This document shows, piece after piece, positions 34,270 through 42,383 of a stretch of DNA of 57,080 bases. The position numbers and the translations under genes are program-made. This DNA comes from Desulfobacterales bacterium (GTDB taxonomy: Bacteria > Desulfobacterota > DSM-4660 > Desulfatiglandales > Desulfatiglandaceae): positions 1 through 57,080 of the forward strand of contig JACNIU010000332.1 of assembly GCA_014382905.1 (NCBI GenBank), written 5' to 3'. The notes beneath the pieces were generated by a model that was not told the DNA's origin, searched no databases, and worked only from the letters and a program-made list of their open reading frames with translations. Numbering within the stretch: position 1 is the first letter of the stretch; each line of letters begins with the position of its first letter.

Positions 34270-35265
34270 CTACAGATACGAGTAGGCAAGCCGGAAATAT
34301 CTCTTAGCCCTCTGCACAGCTCTTTCCTTTTTTTCCTTTCCTATTGACTCATCATCTACCTGAAATCCGTTTACTTTTCCTCGAACAAAGGCCCGATAAA
34401 CTTTATAAAATGGCAGCAAGAGGTCCACGTCCCCGTCTTGTGCAATATCCCTGTATTTATTCAAGAGGTCTTCTGCATAGCGGTCACCCCCGTGGTATTC
34501 CAGGTCCATGAGGAGGAAGGCTATATCTGCAATTGTATCACTGTAACGAAAACGGTCATTAAACTCAATACAATCAAAGATGGGGAGATCCTCCGTAAGA
34601 CAGATATGTTCCATGTGAAGATCGCCGTGGCAATCCCTGATCCTCCCTCTTTTTATCCTCTCCAGGAAAAGGTCCCTGTTCAGCCTGTAGAAATCCTCTG
34701 TCCATCTCTTTATCGACTTAAACTCCTTTTCAGAGATGGTTATCCCGACATATTTTTCAACCTGATCAAAGTTTTCGTCTGAATTTATTTTGAATCTTTC
34801 AGGCATTCCAAATTCATCAATCTCGGGGGTCCTCAGGGCGCTTGAATGAAACCTGGCGAGGACCCCGGCAACCCTTTTCAGGTGATCTTCTGTTATCTCA
34901 TCCCTTGCAAAAACAGACTTCATTAACTTATTGATTGGAAGCCGTCTCATTTTGACAGCGTATTCCACCGCCTCCCCTGAAGGTCCTGCCATGGTATATT
35001 TTCTCCCATCCATGGTAACAGGGAGCACATCCAGGTAAAGACCCCTGCTGAGTCTCCTGTTGAGATCAACCTCCCGGTGGCAATAATACTGCCTTTTTTC
35101 AAGCGTCGAGAAGTCCAGGAAGCCAAAATTGACAGGCTTTTTGACCTTGTAGACAAACTCATCTGCCACAAATACAATTGAGATATGGGTCTGAACGACG
35201 CTGACGCCCTTTGTTTTGTCTGGAAGCGCGGCGGGATTCTGAAGATCTTCAATAATACGGTTCAT
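34270..35265 (-). CDS. COG2187 aminoglycoside-phosphotransferase-like protein
   Basis: A 331-residue APH/choline-kinase-fold protein. LQNPAALPDKT at the N-terminus, VYKVKKPVNFGFLDFSTLEKR (ATP-binding Lys) and the catalytic loop CHGDLHMEHICL with D in FDCIEFNDRFRYSDTIADIAFLLMDLE all match COG2187. In other bacteria this domain is normally fused to a COG0645 P-loop kinase; here the two are separate genes with a 230-base repeat-containing gap. The substrate is unknown and antibiotic resistance should not be inferred. The ATG at 35265 is preferred to a GTG at 35286 that would overlap the PHP gene stop. Confidence 0.88.
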   Translation of the reverse strand: MNRIIEDLQNPAALPDKTKGVSVVQTHISIVFVADEFVYKVKKPVNFGFLDFSTLEKRQYYCHREVDLNRRLSRGLYLDVLPVTMDGRKYTMAGPSGEAVEYAVKMRRLPINKLMKSVFARDEITEDHLKRVAGVLARFHSSALRTPEIDEFGMPERFKINSDENFDQVEKYVGITISEKEFKSIKRWTEDFYRLNRDLFLERIKRGRIRDCHGDLHMEHICLTEDLPIFDCIEFNDRFRYSDTIADIAFLLMDLEYHGGDRYAEDLLNKYRDIAQDGDVDLLLPFYKVYRAFVRGKVNGFQVDDESIGKEKKERAVQRAKRYFRLAYSYL

Positions 35266-35282
35266 CGCATCATCTCGGCCTT

Positions 35283-36155
35283 TCACGCATCAAATTGCCC
35301 GGCCACATACAACGGAACAGGCACCGTGCCCATAATAATCGGTTCCTGATGACAGTCAGACCCGCCCGACACGATCAGGTTCTCCTCTTTCGCGAAAAGG
35401 CTATAAAGAGCGGCGGTTTCTGATGTATGCCTTGAATGCCAGCACTCTATGCCATCCAGGAAGGGAAGCATCGTATCTTTGATAATTCGACGCTGCTCGT
35501 CAATAGATCGCGTCAAAGATACCAGGGAAGTTCCGTTGGGGTCATTGGGATGGGCCAGGATCAACTTTCCCCCAGCGCCTCTGATCAGGGCTGATGTCTC
35601 TTCAAGGGAAAGAGGCATCTTGGGCACATTGCACTTCATCAGGTATTTGTCAAAGGCCTCCTGCCGGCTTTCAACGATCCCCTTTTTTACCATGTAATTC
35701 GCGATATGCGGCCTCCCGAATGCACCGTCAACGGTCTCCTCTATGGCCTCAAGATCTTTATGGGTGAATGGCTCCAAATGCCTTACCCTGAACTCGCTGT
35801 TTATTTTTTCGAGAATCTTTTCAGCACGAAGCCGGCGGTGTTCCTTCAACTCCCTAATTTTCTGGGCAAGGGCTGGGTCGTGGATGTCATACTGATAACC
35901 TAAGAGGTCCAGGGATACCGGTTTGCCCTCCCTATATCGGGGGTGTGAAAACGAGATGTTCAGCTCTACCCCTGAAATGTAGTACATTCCATATCGGAAG
36001 GCCAACATCTCTGCCTCTTCTTGACACTCGATGTTGTCATGATCCGTTATGGAAATCACCTGAATGTCTCGTGAATGGGCCTCGTCAAATATTTCGGTTA
36101 AGGTCAACCTGCCGTCAGAACAGTCTTTAGAGTGGATATGCAGGTCAATTTTCAT
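35283..36155 (-). CDS. PHP-domain metal-dependent phosphoesterase
   Basis: A 290-residue PHP-family hydrolase starting MKIDLHIHSKDCSDG with metal ligands H6/H8, ITDHDNIECQEEA, the Glu in SGVELNIS, LAHPNDP and SGGSDCHQEP near the C-terminus. Stand-alone PHP proteins include YciV-type 3',5'-nucleoside bisphosphate phosphatases and RNase AM, and this is the most likely kind of activity. The start at 36155 is set by the conserved MKIDLHIHS; reading further upstream would translate the MITE-like element. It directly precedes the COG2187 gene (17 bases). Confidence 0.85.
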   Translation of the reverse strand: MKIDLHIHSKDCSDGRLTLTEIFDEAHSRDIQVISITDHDNIECQEEAEMLAFRYGMYYISGVELNISFSHPRYREGKPVSLDLLGYQYDIHDPALAQKIRELKEHRRLRAEKILEKINSEFRVRHLEPFTHKDLEAIEETVDGAFGRPHIANYMVKKGIVESRQEAFDKYLMKCNVPKMPLSLEETSALIRGAGGKLILAHPNDPNGTSLVSLTRSIDEQRRIIKDTMLPFLDGIECWHSRHTSETAALYSLFAKEENLIVSGGSDCHQEPIIMGTVPVPLYVAGQFDA

Positions 36156-36251
36156 AGTTTCTGATGATCTCCTCCCCCTCCCCTCCAGGCCCCCTGTAAC
36201 CGGCCCTGGGACATAGTCTGAACTCCCATATCTTCGTAACTCCCTTCCCGA

Positions 36252-36393
36252 GAGACCTTTGAAAAATGCCCAATTTTGTTCGAGTTCAAGGAAGGCGAAT
36301 ATTTTAACCACAGGAATACATTTAGTATTTCGAGAATTAAAATTTGAGCCTGACGCAGAAATCGGGCAAAAGGGAGTGTTTTGCAAAGGTCTC
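36252..36393. mobile_element. MITE-like element, 142 bp, with GAGACC termini and 5-bp target duplication
   Basis: The termini are inverted: GAGACCTTTGAAAAATGCCC at the left and, read inwards on the other strand, GAGACCTTTGCAAAACACTC at the right (first 10 bases identical). The element is flanked directly by CCCGA on both sides (36247-36251 and 36394-36398), a target-site duplication. There is no reading frame for a transposase, so it would be moved by one encoded elsewhere. It fills most of the 384-base gap between the PHP gene and the transglycosylase gene; I see nothing else in that gap. Confidence 0.8.
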
Positions 36394-36539
36394 CCCGAGT
36401 CAGTGTTTGCAGTATATTTATATTAGAGGGGAGAGACAGGTCAAGGCTAAAAAGGCGGGGAGAGGGGATAAATCCGAGATTGGTTTTCAGACTTGAAACA
36501 CATGAAGAACCGGAATGATGTTACAACGAAACGCCCTGT

Positions 36540-37244
36540 CTAAACGCTGTCTGCTTCGCCAGCCACGTCGTTCTTGTAGTATCGATAATACCTGAAAACC
36601 TTTTTTATGTACTTCTGGGTGGTTTCAATAGGGGGAACTCCGCGGTGCTGTCTTACCTTACTGATTCCAGCGTTGTAGGCGGCCAACGCAAGTTCGATAT
36701 CCTCATCAAACTCTTCCAGGAGCTGTTTGAAATACTTAACACCGGCGTTGATGTTATGCTCGGGGTTGAATGCATCCTCCACACCTAACGCCTGAGCGGT
36801 CATAGGCATCAACTGCATGAGTCCTTCTGCCCCCTGTCCGGAAATTGCCCGGGGGTTGTAACCAGATTCAGCCATAATAATTGCCTTGACAAGGGCAGGA
36901 TCCACCTCATGTCGGCTTGCGGCCTCAATGATAATGGGATGAAACGGCTCTGCTTTTTTTCCTAATTTCAGCGCGGCCGCGATACGCGGACCGGCATTTG
37001 CCCTGAATTCCCGCATTATCGCCTCAACCTTGTGAGGAATGTGACCAACTTCCGTTATGGCAACTGGCACGATCTTGCATTTCTTTTCCGGGGACACCGT
37101 CCCTTTATCGACTTCTCCATTTGCAGCCGGATTTTCGGTACTCCCAGGGGAGTTGAAGGCAAGAAAAACAATCAGGATTGTAAAGGCAAACATCAAACAG
37201 AGGGTTTTGATTGGAAATCGCTTTATAAATGAGTCTTCATCCAT
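36540..37244 (-). CDS. Lytic transglycosylase, SLT domain
   Basis: A 234-residue membrane-anchored or secreted muramidase. An N-terminal hydrophobic segment (about 12-31, no lipobox cysteine) is followed by a linker to residue 95 and a Slt-type domain: VKAIIMAESGYNPRAISGQGAEGLMQLMP (catalytic Glu in AESG), ALGVEDAFNPEHNINAGVKYFKQLL and ALAAYNAGISKVR. It cleaves the peptidoglycan MurNAc-GlcNAc bond with 1,6-anhydro product. CAGGAG lies before the ATG, and a sigma70 promoter is visible upstream. No secretion-system genes are near. Confidence 0.92.
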   Translation of the reverse strand: MDEDSFIKRFPIKTLCLMFAFTILIVFLAFNSPGSTENPAANGEVDKGTVSPEKKCKIVPVAITEVGHIPHKVEAIMREFRANAGPRIAAALKLGKKAEPFHPIIIEAASRHEVDPALVKAIIMAESGYNPRAISGQGAEGLMQLMPMTAQALGVEDAFNPEHNINAGVKYFKQLLEEFDEDIELALAAYNAGISKVRQHRGVPPIETTQKYIKKVFRYYRYYKNDVAGEADSV

Positions 37245-37275
37245 TATTTAGCTCCTGTTGTTCAACAATTTGTAT

Positions 37276-37304
37276 AGTTTAGCTTTCGATTAGATGTTTG
37301 TCAA
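37276..37304 (-). promoter_or_regulatory. Sigma70 promoter for the lytic transglycosylase gene
   Basis: On the minus strand TTGACA (37304-37299), 17-base spacer, TAAACT (37281-37276), about 30 bases before the start codon. Confidence 0.6.
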
Positions 37305-37424
37305 GCAATTTTTAATATTAACCCCCAACCCTGTGAGCGTTAGTCTCCTTTGTGCTGTCAAATTCCTTTGGTCGCTTTTGAAACCTCAAGAGGGCTTAAT
37401 GATACTGCAGGATTCTGTAATGCA

Positions 37425-37453
37425 TTGACTTTTCAACGCTCCTGGCTTAATAA
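37425..37453 (+). promoter_or_regulatory. Sigma70 promoter for the purine nucleoside phosphorylase gene
   Basis: TTGACT (37425-37430), 17-base spacer, TAATAA (37448-37453), about 80 bases before the start at 37533. Confidence 0.5.
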
Positions 37454-37532
37454 AATAATCTTCACGAGAGTTTTCCTTGGTATTTTTTTTGCAAGATTTT
37501 GGTATGTGGTGAAATCTGTGAGGAGGCATGGG

Positions 37533-38354
37533 ATGCTTGACAAAATAAGAGAAACCGCGGATTTCTTGACACACAGATTGAATGAACCACCCATCATCGG
37601 GATGATCACCGGAACAGGCCTGGGGACCCTCACGGAAAGGATCACGGCTGACTTCTGCATCCCGTATGAGGAGATCCCCAATTTCCCAAAGTCAACCGTA
37701 GCCGGGCACGGGGGCATGCTGGTAGGCGGCAGGGTTGCTGACAAATCGATTGTGGCCATGGAAGGACGTTTTCATCTCTACGAAGGGTATTCGTCCCAGG
37801 AAGTCACGTTCCCTGTAAGAGTAATGGCCGTGCTCGGGGTGAAATACCTGCTGATGGCAAGCGCTTCCGGCGGGTTGAATCCCCAGTTTGAAAAAGGGGA
37901 CCTAATGATTATAACGGACCACATCAATCTAAAAGGGACCAACCCATTAAGAGGCGCCAACTTAGACGAGTTCGGGCCGCGGTTTCCTGATATGAGCGAG
38001 GTGTATCCCCGCGATTTGATCAAGCTCGCTAAGAAAAAGGCAGTTGAATTGGGGATTATGATCAGGGAGGGAATCTACGTTGGAGTCTTGGGTCCCTCTC
38101 TTGAAACACCGGCCGAAACACGTTTTCTGAGGATGATAGGCGCCGATGCAGTTGGCATGTCTACTGTTTCACAGGCCATTGTAGGGGTTCATTGCGGCCT
38201 CAAAATTATGGCCATCGCCGTCATTACCAACATCAATCTCCCTGATTGCATGGGAAAGACCTCCATAGAGGATGTGATTGATGCATCCCGGCAGGCCAGC
38301 CCGCTCCTCTCCCGACTCTGGGAAAGAATTATTGGGAACCTTCCCCCTGTTTGA
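37533..38354 (+). CDS. Purine-nucleoside phosphorylase (trimeric, PunA-like)
   Basis: A 273-residue class I phosphorylase that splits inosine or guanosine with phosphate to base plus ribose-1-phosphate. Motifs: TGTGLGTL, AGHGGMLVGG (phosphate site), MEGRFHLYEGY, ASGGLNPQFEKGDLMIITDHIN, GPSLETPAETRFLRMIGADAVGMSTV and the purine-site Asn in AVITNINLPD, which favours 6-oxopurines over methylthioadenosine. The start at 37533 follows AGGAGG by 6 bases; the open frame upstream has no initiation site. Length matches the trimeric family. Confidence 0.93.
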   Translation: MLDKIRETADFLTHRLNEPPIIGMITGTGLGTLTERITADFCIPYEEIPNFPKSTVAGHGGMLVGGRVADKSIVAMEGRFHLYEGYSSQEVTFPVRVMAVLGVKYLLMASASGGLNPQFEKGDLMIITDHINLKGTNPLRGANLDEFGPRFPDMSEVYPRDLIKLAKKKAVELGIMIREGIYVGVLGPSLETPAETRFLRMIGADAVGMSTVSQAIVGVHCGLKIMAIAVITNINLPDCMGKTSIEDVIDASRQASPLLSRLWERIIGNLPPV

Positions 38355-38510
38355 CCGATTCCTTCATCGCCATTTCATATAGCCACATTTACGACCAAAC
38401 CCACGAGATTGTCAGAATAAAAGGAACGCGTTTCCTGCACTTCGAGAGGCCAGTACGCGTTTCACTAAACTGGCGGGGCCAATTAATCAATTAGACAGTA
38501 TAAAAATATC

Positions 38511-38539
38511 TTGACAAAGCAATTTATATTGTATATACA
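38511..38539 (+). promoter_or_regulatory. Sigma70 promoter for the HTH-cyclase gene
   Basis: TTGACA (38511-38516), 17-base spacer, TATACA (38534-38539), roughly 60 bases before the start codon. Just upstream is an imperfect palindrome around AACGCGTT (38427-38434) and a direct repeat of ACGCGTTTC. Confidence 0.65.
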
Positions 38540-38596
38540 GATTAAGACAAAAGCTGTAGTTGGACAGCTTAACCTTATCAAATTGAATATGTTATA

Positions 38597-40183
38597 ATGT
38601 CTAAGACAGTTAAAAACAACTGGGTAACCAGCAAGGAGGTGCTTTTAAAAACTGCAATCTCAAGGGCTACGCTGAACAACTATATCAGGATGGGTATTGT
38701 CCCAAAGCCGGTTGTCCAAAAACCGCCGGGCGATTTCAAAAAGACAAAGCAAATAGGCTATTTTCCCGAAGCAGTTATCGAACGAATCAATTTGGTAAAA
38801 CGCCTAAAGAGGGAGGGAAATTCCATGGAGAAAATAACAAAAGATTTGAAGGAGATGTCCAATTTTGATCAACCCTTTCCTCATACACGCAGAGACAATA
38901 TATATCCCCTGCAGGAAGACGGTAAGATGAGAAACGTCTTGGAACAACCAGGGGCAGCAGAGCGCAAGGGCCTAAAACTGACCATAGACGGTATCAATTT
39001 TTCATCCTTCTTGATTAATCGGAATTTTGAGCTTGAATGGATCAATAATCAGGCGGAAAAAGAGATCTTCAATAAGGAGATCACCTCGCTTGTAGAACTG
39101 GAGTCGAGAAATATCTTTAAAATTTTCTTTAGCTGGGAATTTCATGATCATTTGCATAACTGGAGGGAACTCATTGCTTTTCATATGGCATTTGCAAAGC
39201 CCAGGCTCAAGAGAATCGACATTCCGAAGCTATACCAGGGGATTTCCGGACGGGAGGTCAGGTATCTGGAGGAAGTGTACGATGAGCTCCCCTCTTTTTT
39301 GGAGAAAGGGATCAATAAAACCTGTATTAACCTTGATAAGAGAGACGGGTCCAAGACCGCCTATGATATCTATTCCGTATTTTTCAGGGAAGGCGTTTTC
39401 TTTGTATATGCAGAGAAAGAAAAAGGCGCCCCCGAAATACCTGAGTTCTTATCCAGCAGAGAGAAGGTCATCAATGATCTGCTGAAACAGCGAATGCCTT
39501 CACTTGTTTCCCTCTGTGTACTGGTAGCGGATCTTCAGGATTCGGTAAAAATCAGCGCCGAATTACCCCCTGCGGAGTATTTTGAACTGATCAACGCGCT
39601 CTGGAAAACCATTGCCGGTTCATTTGATAAATATCAGGGGATCCATGGCAAACATGCAGGGGATGGGATGTTATGCTACTTTATAAAGAAGCCCGGCTCA
39701 AATTACATTATGGAAGGCATTAAATGTGCCTTGGAAATGAGTGAAAAAACAAGAAGATTGAGCAATGAATGGAAGGTCAGAAAGGGGTGGACGAATGACC
39801 TCTACCTGAACATCGGACTCAATGAAGGAAAGGAGTTTTTCGGAACCGTACAGTCGGCTTCAAATATAGAATTTACCGCCCTTGGGGATTCCATCAATTA
39901 CACCGGGCGGTTATCCGACCTCGCGCGCTTCGGGAGCATACTTGCAACAAAAAACATGATCAACAAGCTGACTCCTGAGGAGGTTAAACAGATCCGTTTC
40001 GGAGTCAGGCGCAGGAGCGAGGGCCGGGAAATATTTGTCCGAAATTCGTTTTCAAGGGTCCTGGATCTGCTGGAGCCATCTGATCCGCGGTATAATAAAT
40101 TCCTTGAAATTATTACCCTCCCGGTAACAGAGATCGTTGAATTAATCGACCCGTATTCCCCTCCGGAAATTCAAACAGGGTAA
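38597..40183 (+). CDS. MerR-type HTH protein fused to a class III nucleotide cyclase domain
   Basis: A 528-residue one-component protein. Residues 8-90 are a MerR-like winged helix (SKEVLLKTAISRATLNNYIRMGIVPKP, then GYFPEAVIERINLVKRLKREG). Residues 125-280 look like a PAS-type sensory region (INFSSFLINRNFELEWIN). Residues 300-460 are a class III adenylate/guanylate cyclase domain: metal Asp D312 (LVADLQDS) and D356 (HAGDGML), base-selecting K352 and T428 (EFTALGD, the Lys/Thr pair typical of adenylyl cyclases), and transition-state N434 and R438. All catalytic residues are present, so cAMP synthesis is plausible. The ribosome site is weak. A direct combination of DNA binding and cyclase is unusual. 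It converges with ribD. Confidence 0.85.
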   Translation: MSKTVKNNWVTSKEVLLKTAISRATLNNYIRMGIVPKPVVQKPPGDFKKTKQIGYFPEAVIERINLVKRLKREGNSMEKITKDLKEMSNFDQPFPHTRRDNIYPLQEDGKMRNVLEQPGAAERKGLKLTIDGINFSSFLINRNFELEWINNQAEKEIFNKEITSLVELESRNIFKIFFSWEFHDHLHNWRELIAFHMAFAKPRLKRIDIPKLYQGISGREVRYLEEVYDELPSFLEKGINKTCINLDKRDGSKTAYDIYSVFFREGVFFVYAEKEKGAPEIPEFLSSREKVINDLLKQRMPSLVSLCVLVADLQDSVKISAELPPAEYFELINALWKTIAGSFDKYQGIHGKHAGDGMLCYFIKKPGSNYIMEGIKCALEMSEKTRRLSNEWKVRKGWTNDLYLNIGLNEGKEFFGTVQSASNIEFTALGDSINYTGRLSDLARFGSILATKNMINKLTPEEVKQIRFGVRRRSEGREIFVRNSFSRVLDLLEPSDPRYNKFLEIITLPVTEIVELIDPYSPPEIQTG

Positions 40184-40239
40184 GGGGAGGTCTATGAAGT
40201 AGCGGTAGGAAAACTTTGAAATTGTGTAAGAATCTGCGC

Positions 40240-41343
40240 CTAATAGGCCGGATACCCCCTTATGAGGATGTCATCACCAAACCGCCTGACTTTGATCTCT
40301 TTCAATATAAGGGATTCATCCATCCTCTTTGCACCGGGACCGGTGGCCATCGGAATCCCATCATCGCCTCCAAGAAGCTTGGGCGCCTTGAAGATGTAGA
40401 ATTTATCAATAAGTTTTTCCCTGAGCAGGGTACCGATGATGGACGCACCGCCTTCAACCAACAGGCTCATCACCGACATCTCCCCCAACCTGGCCATCAG
40501 GGCGGCCAGATCTATCCTGCCGGCCCTGGTAGGGCACGTGAGCGTTGAAACCCCTTTGGCCTGAAACCTGTGCTGATTTTCGAATGCCGCGCGTTCACTT
40601 GTCACAATCAGGGTATCAGCGGATGAGTTATGTTTTACGACCTTTGCGTTGATCGGGGTCCTCATGTGCGTATCCACGACAATTCTGAGGGGATCTCTTC
40701 CCTTTCCCCTTTTGAGGCGGGTGGTCAAAGAGGGGTCATCGGCAAGGATTGTCCCAATCCCCACCATCACAGCATCTATCCGGTCCCTTAAACGGTGTAC
40801 AAACTCCCTTGATTTATCGTTTGTGACCCATTTTGACTGACCGCTCGATGTGGCGATCCATCCATCCATTGTCAATGCCGACTTGGCAATTATAAATGGC
40901 CGTTTCGATGTGACAAATTTCAAGAAATCCTCATTAAGTTTCTGACATTCGCTCTCCAGCACACCCGTTAGGACTTCAACGCCGCGTTCCCTTAGAAACT
41001 CACAACCCATCCCTGCCACCATCGGATTGGGATCTTTCATCCCCACTACCACCCTTCTGATCCCGCTCTTCAAAATGGCCTGGGTGCAGGGAGGCGTCCT
41101 TCCCACATGATTGCAGGGTTCCAACGTCACATACAGGGTATCACCCGGAAAACTGTTTCCCAATCTATTCAAGGCCTCTACCTCTGCGTGAGGGAGCCCT
41201 GCCCTTCTATGATACCCCTTCGCGATCACCTTTCCCTTTCGAGTAATTACAGCTCCCACTGCAGGATTAGGCGACGTTCGACCCAGTCCCTTACGCGCAT
41301 CCTGTAACGCCAATCTCATAAATTTGACATCGATGTCATTCAA
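40240..41343 (-). CDS. ribD: Bifunctional diaminohydroxyphosphoribosylaminopyrimidine deaminase / uracil reductase
   Basis: A 367-residue RibD catalysing two successive riboflavin steps. The deaminase domain (1-145) has the zinc motif H52-A-E54 (PHAEVEAL) and C77/C86 (EPCNHVGRTPPC). The reductase domain (146-367) has KSALTMDGWIAT, GIGTILADDPSLTTR and LLVEGGASIIGTLL. Last gene of the leftward housekeeping operon. Its usual followers ribE-ribBA-ribH-nusB lie 25 kb away on the opposite strand. Both active sites are intact. Confidence 0.96.
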   Translation of the reverse strand: MNDIDVKFMRLALQDARKGLGRTSPNPAVGAVITRKGKVIAKGYHRRAGLPHAEVEALNRLGNSFPGDTLYVTLEPCNHVGRTPPCTQAILKSGIRRVVVGMKDPNPMVAGMGCEFLRERGVEVLTGVLESECQKLNEDFLKFVTSKRPFIIAKSALTMDGWIATSSGQSKWVTNDKSREFVHRLRDRIDAVMVGIGTILADDPSLTTRLKRGKGRDPLRIVVDTHMRTPINAKVVKHNSSADTLIVTSERAAFENQHRFQAKGVSTLTCPTRAGRIDLAALMARLGEMSVMSLLVEGGASIIGTLLREKLIDKFYIFKAPKLLGGDDGIPMATGPGAKRMDESLILKEIKVRRFGDDILIRGYPAY

Positions 41344-41383
41344 ATGAATTTACTCTACAGGGCATCTTTGAGGCTATCTGCGG

Positions 41384-41857
41384 TTATTTATCTTTTTTCT
41401 CCTGTTTCGCCTTAAGAATATCTTCCAGTTCCGCCATGAACTCGTTGATATCCTTGAACTGCCTGTATACTGAGGCAAACCGGACATAGGCCACCTCATC
41501 CCATTCTTTCAGTTTGCTGATGACCTTTTCCCCTACCTCTGAGCTGTCTATCTCCTTTTTACCCAAGTCCTGGAAATAGAGTTCAAGGGAATCCACAAAT
41601 TCTTCTATCTTGGCCACCCCGACCGGCAACTTCTGACACGCTTTGCGAATTCCGGACATGATCTTATCCCGATCGAAAGGTTCTCGCCTTCCATCCTTTT
41701 TGACCACCATAGGGAGGATATCTTCCAGCTTTTCATAGGTGGTGAATCTTCTCCCGCAACCAAGGCACTCCCGTCTTCTTCTGATAGTCCTGGCATCCTT
41801 GCTTAACCGTGAATCGATCACCTTGTTGTCAATCTTGGTGCAGTACGGACAAATCAT
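41384..41857 (-). CDS. nrdR: Transcriptional repressor NrdR
   Basis: A 157-residue regulator of ribonucleotide reductase genes. The N-terminal zinc ribbon has MICPYC...[12 protein letters not shown]. The ATP-cone follows ([24 protein letters not shown] ... [14 protein letters not shown]), sensing dATP/ATP. It overlaps the dCMP deaminase gene by 4 bases (ATGA) and precedes ribD, the conserved order in this phylum. Confidence 0.97.
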   Translation of the reverse strand: MICPYCTKIDNKVIDSRLSKDARTIRRRRECLGCGRRFTTYEKLEDILPMVVKKDGRREPFDRDKIMSGIRKACQKLPVGVAKIEEFVDSLELYFQDLGKKEIDSSEVGEKVISKLKEWDEVAYVRFASVYRQFKDINEFMAELEDILKAKQEKKDK

Positions 41858-42300
41858 AGGACAAACCTCACAATGTGGATACCTGCTTCGGCTAACATTT
41901 CATCAGCCAAAGGATCATCATATCCCTCTTTATAAAAAATGTTTTCTATCCCGGCGTTTATAAGCATTTTGGAGCATATGACACAGGGCTTGTTCGTGCA
42001 ATACAGTGTTGATCCCCCGATCGGGATACCGTAAAAAGCCCCCTGAATGATAGCGTTCTGTTCGGCGTGCAGCCCCCGGCAGAGTTCATGCCTCATGCCA
42101 GAGGGAACAGAAGACCCCTCCCGGAGGCAACCGACTTCTTCACAATGGCTCAGCCCAGCGGGCGCTCCATTGTAACCTGTAGCCAAAATCCTCTTCTCTT
42201 TGACTAAGACTGCGCCCACGTGGCGCCTCAAACAGGTGGATCTGTTGGCTACCATCTCGGTTATGGAGATGAAATACGCATCCCAAGAAGGTCTGGGCAT
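41854..42300 (-). CDS. dCMP deaminase
   Basis: A 148-residue cytidine/deoxycytidylate deaminase family protein. The zinc site is HAEQNAI and PCVICSK, with additional C and H residues in the CRGLHAEQ and [12 protein letters not shown] insert typical of dCMP deaminase/ComEB. It converts dCMP to dUMP for dTTP synthesis, consistent with adjacent nrdR and glyA (one-carbon supply for thymidylate). I start at the ATG at 42300 ([11 protein letters not shown]); upstream codons come from a family-B word repeat and the glyA end. No ribosome site is visible. Confidence 0.92.
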   Translation of the reverse strand: MPRPSWDAYFISITEMVANRSTCLRRHVGAVLVKEKRILATGYNGAPAGLSHCEEVGCLREGSSVPSGMRHELCRGLHAEQNAIIQGAFYGIPIGGSTLYCTNKPCVICSKMLINAGIENIFYKEGYDDPLADEMLAEAGIHIVRFVL

Positions 42301-42301
42301 A

Positions 42302-42357
42302 GGAGTTAAGTGCCTAAAGTTTAAAGGTCTAAAATGATCTAAAGTTAAGGATAATTT
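42302..42357 (-). repeat. Family-B word repeat before the dCMP deaminase gene
   Basis: The gap between glyA and the deaminase gene is built from minus-strand words such as AACTTTAGATCATTTTAGAC, AACTTTAGGCACTTAA. It occupies the place where a ribosome site should be. Confidence 0.7.
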
Positions 42358-42383
42358 TGGAAAATCTCTAAACCCTTTAATTT

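Noticed and set aside
33431-35265. Zeta-type toxin-antitoxin or aminoglycoside resistance pair
   Set aside because: The kinase is the known COG0645 partner of COG2187, not a toxin with a small antitoxin, and COG2187 proteins are not demonstrated resistance enzymes.
37064-37079. Sigma54-like site TGGCACGATCTTGCAT
   Set aside because: GG and GC are separated by 9 bases instead of 10, and it lies inside the transglycosylase coding sequence pointing away from any gene start.
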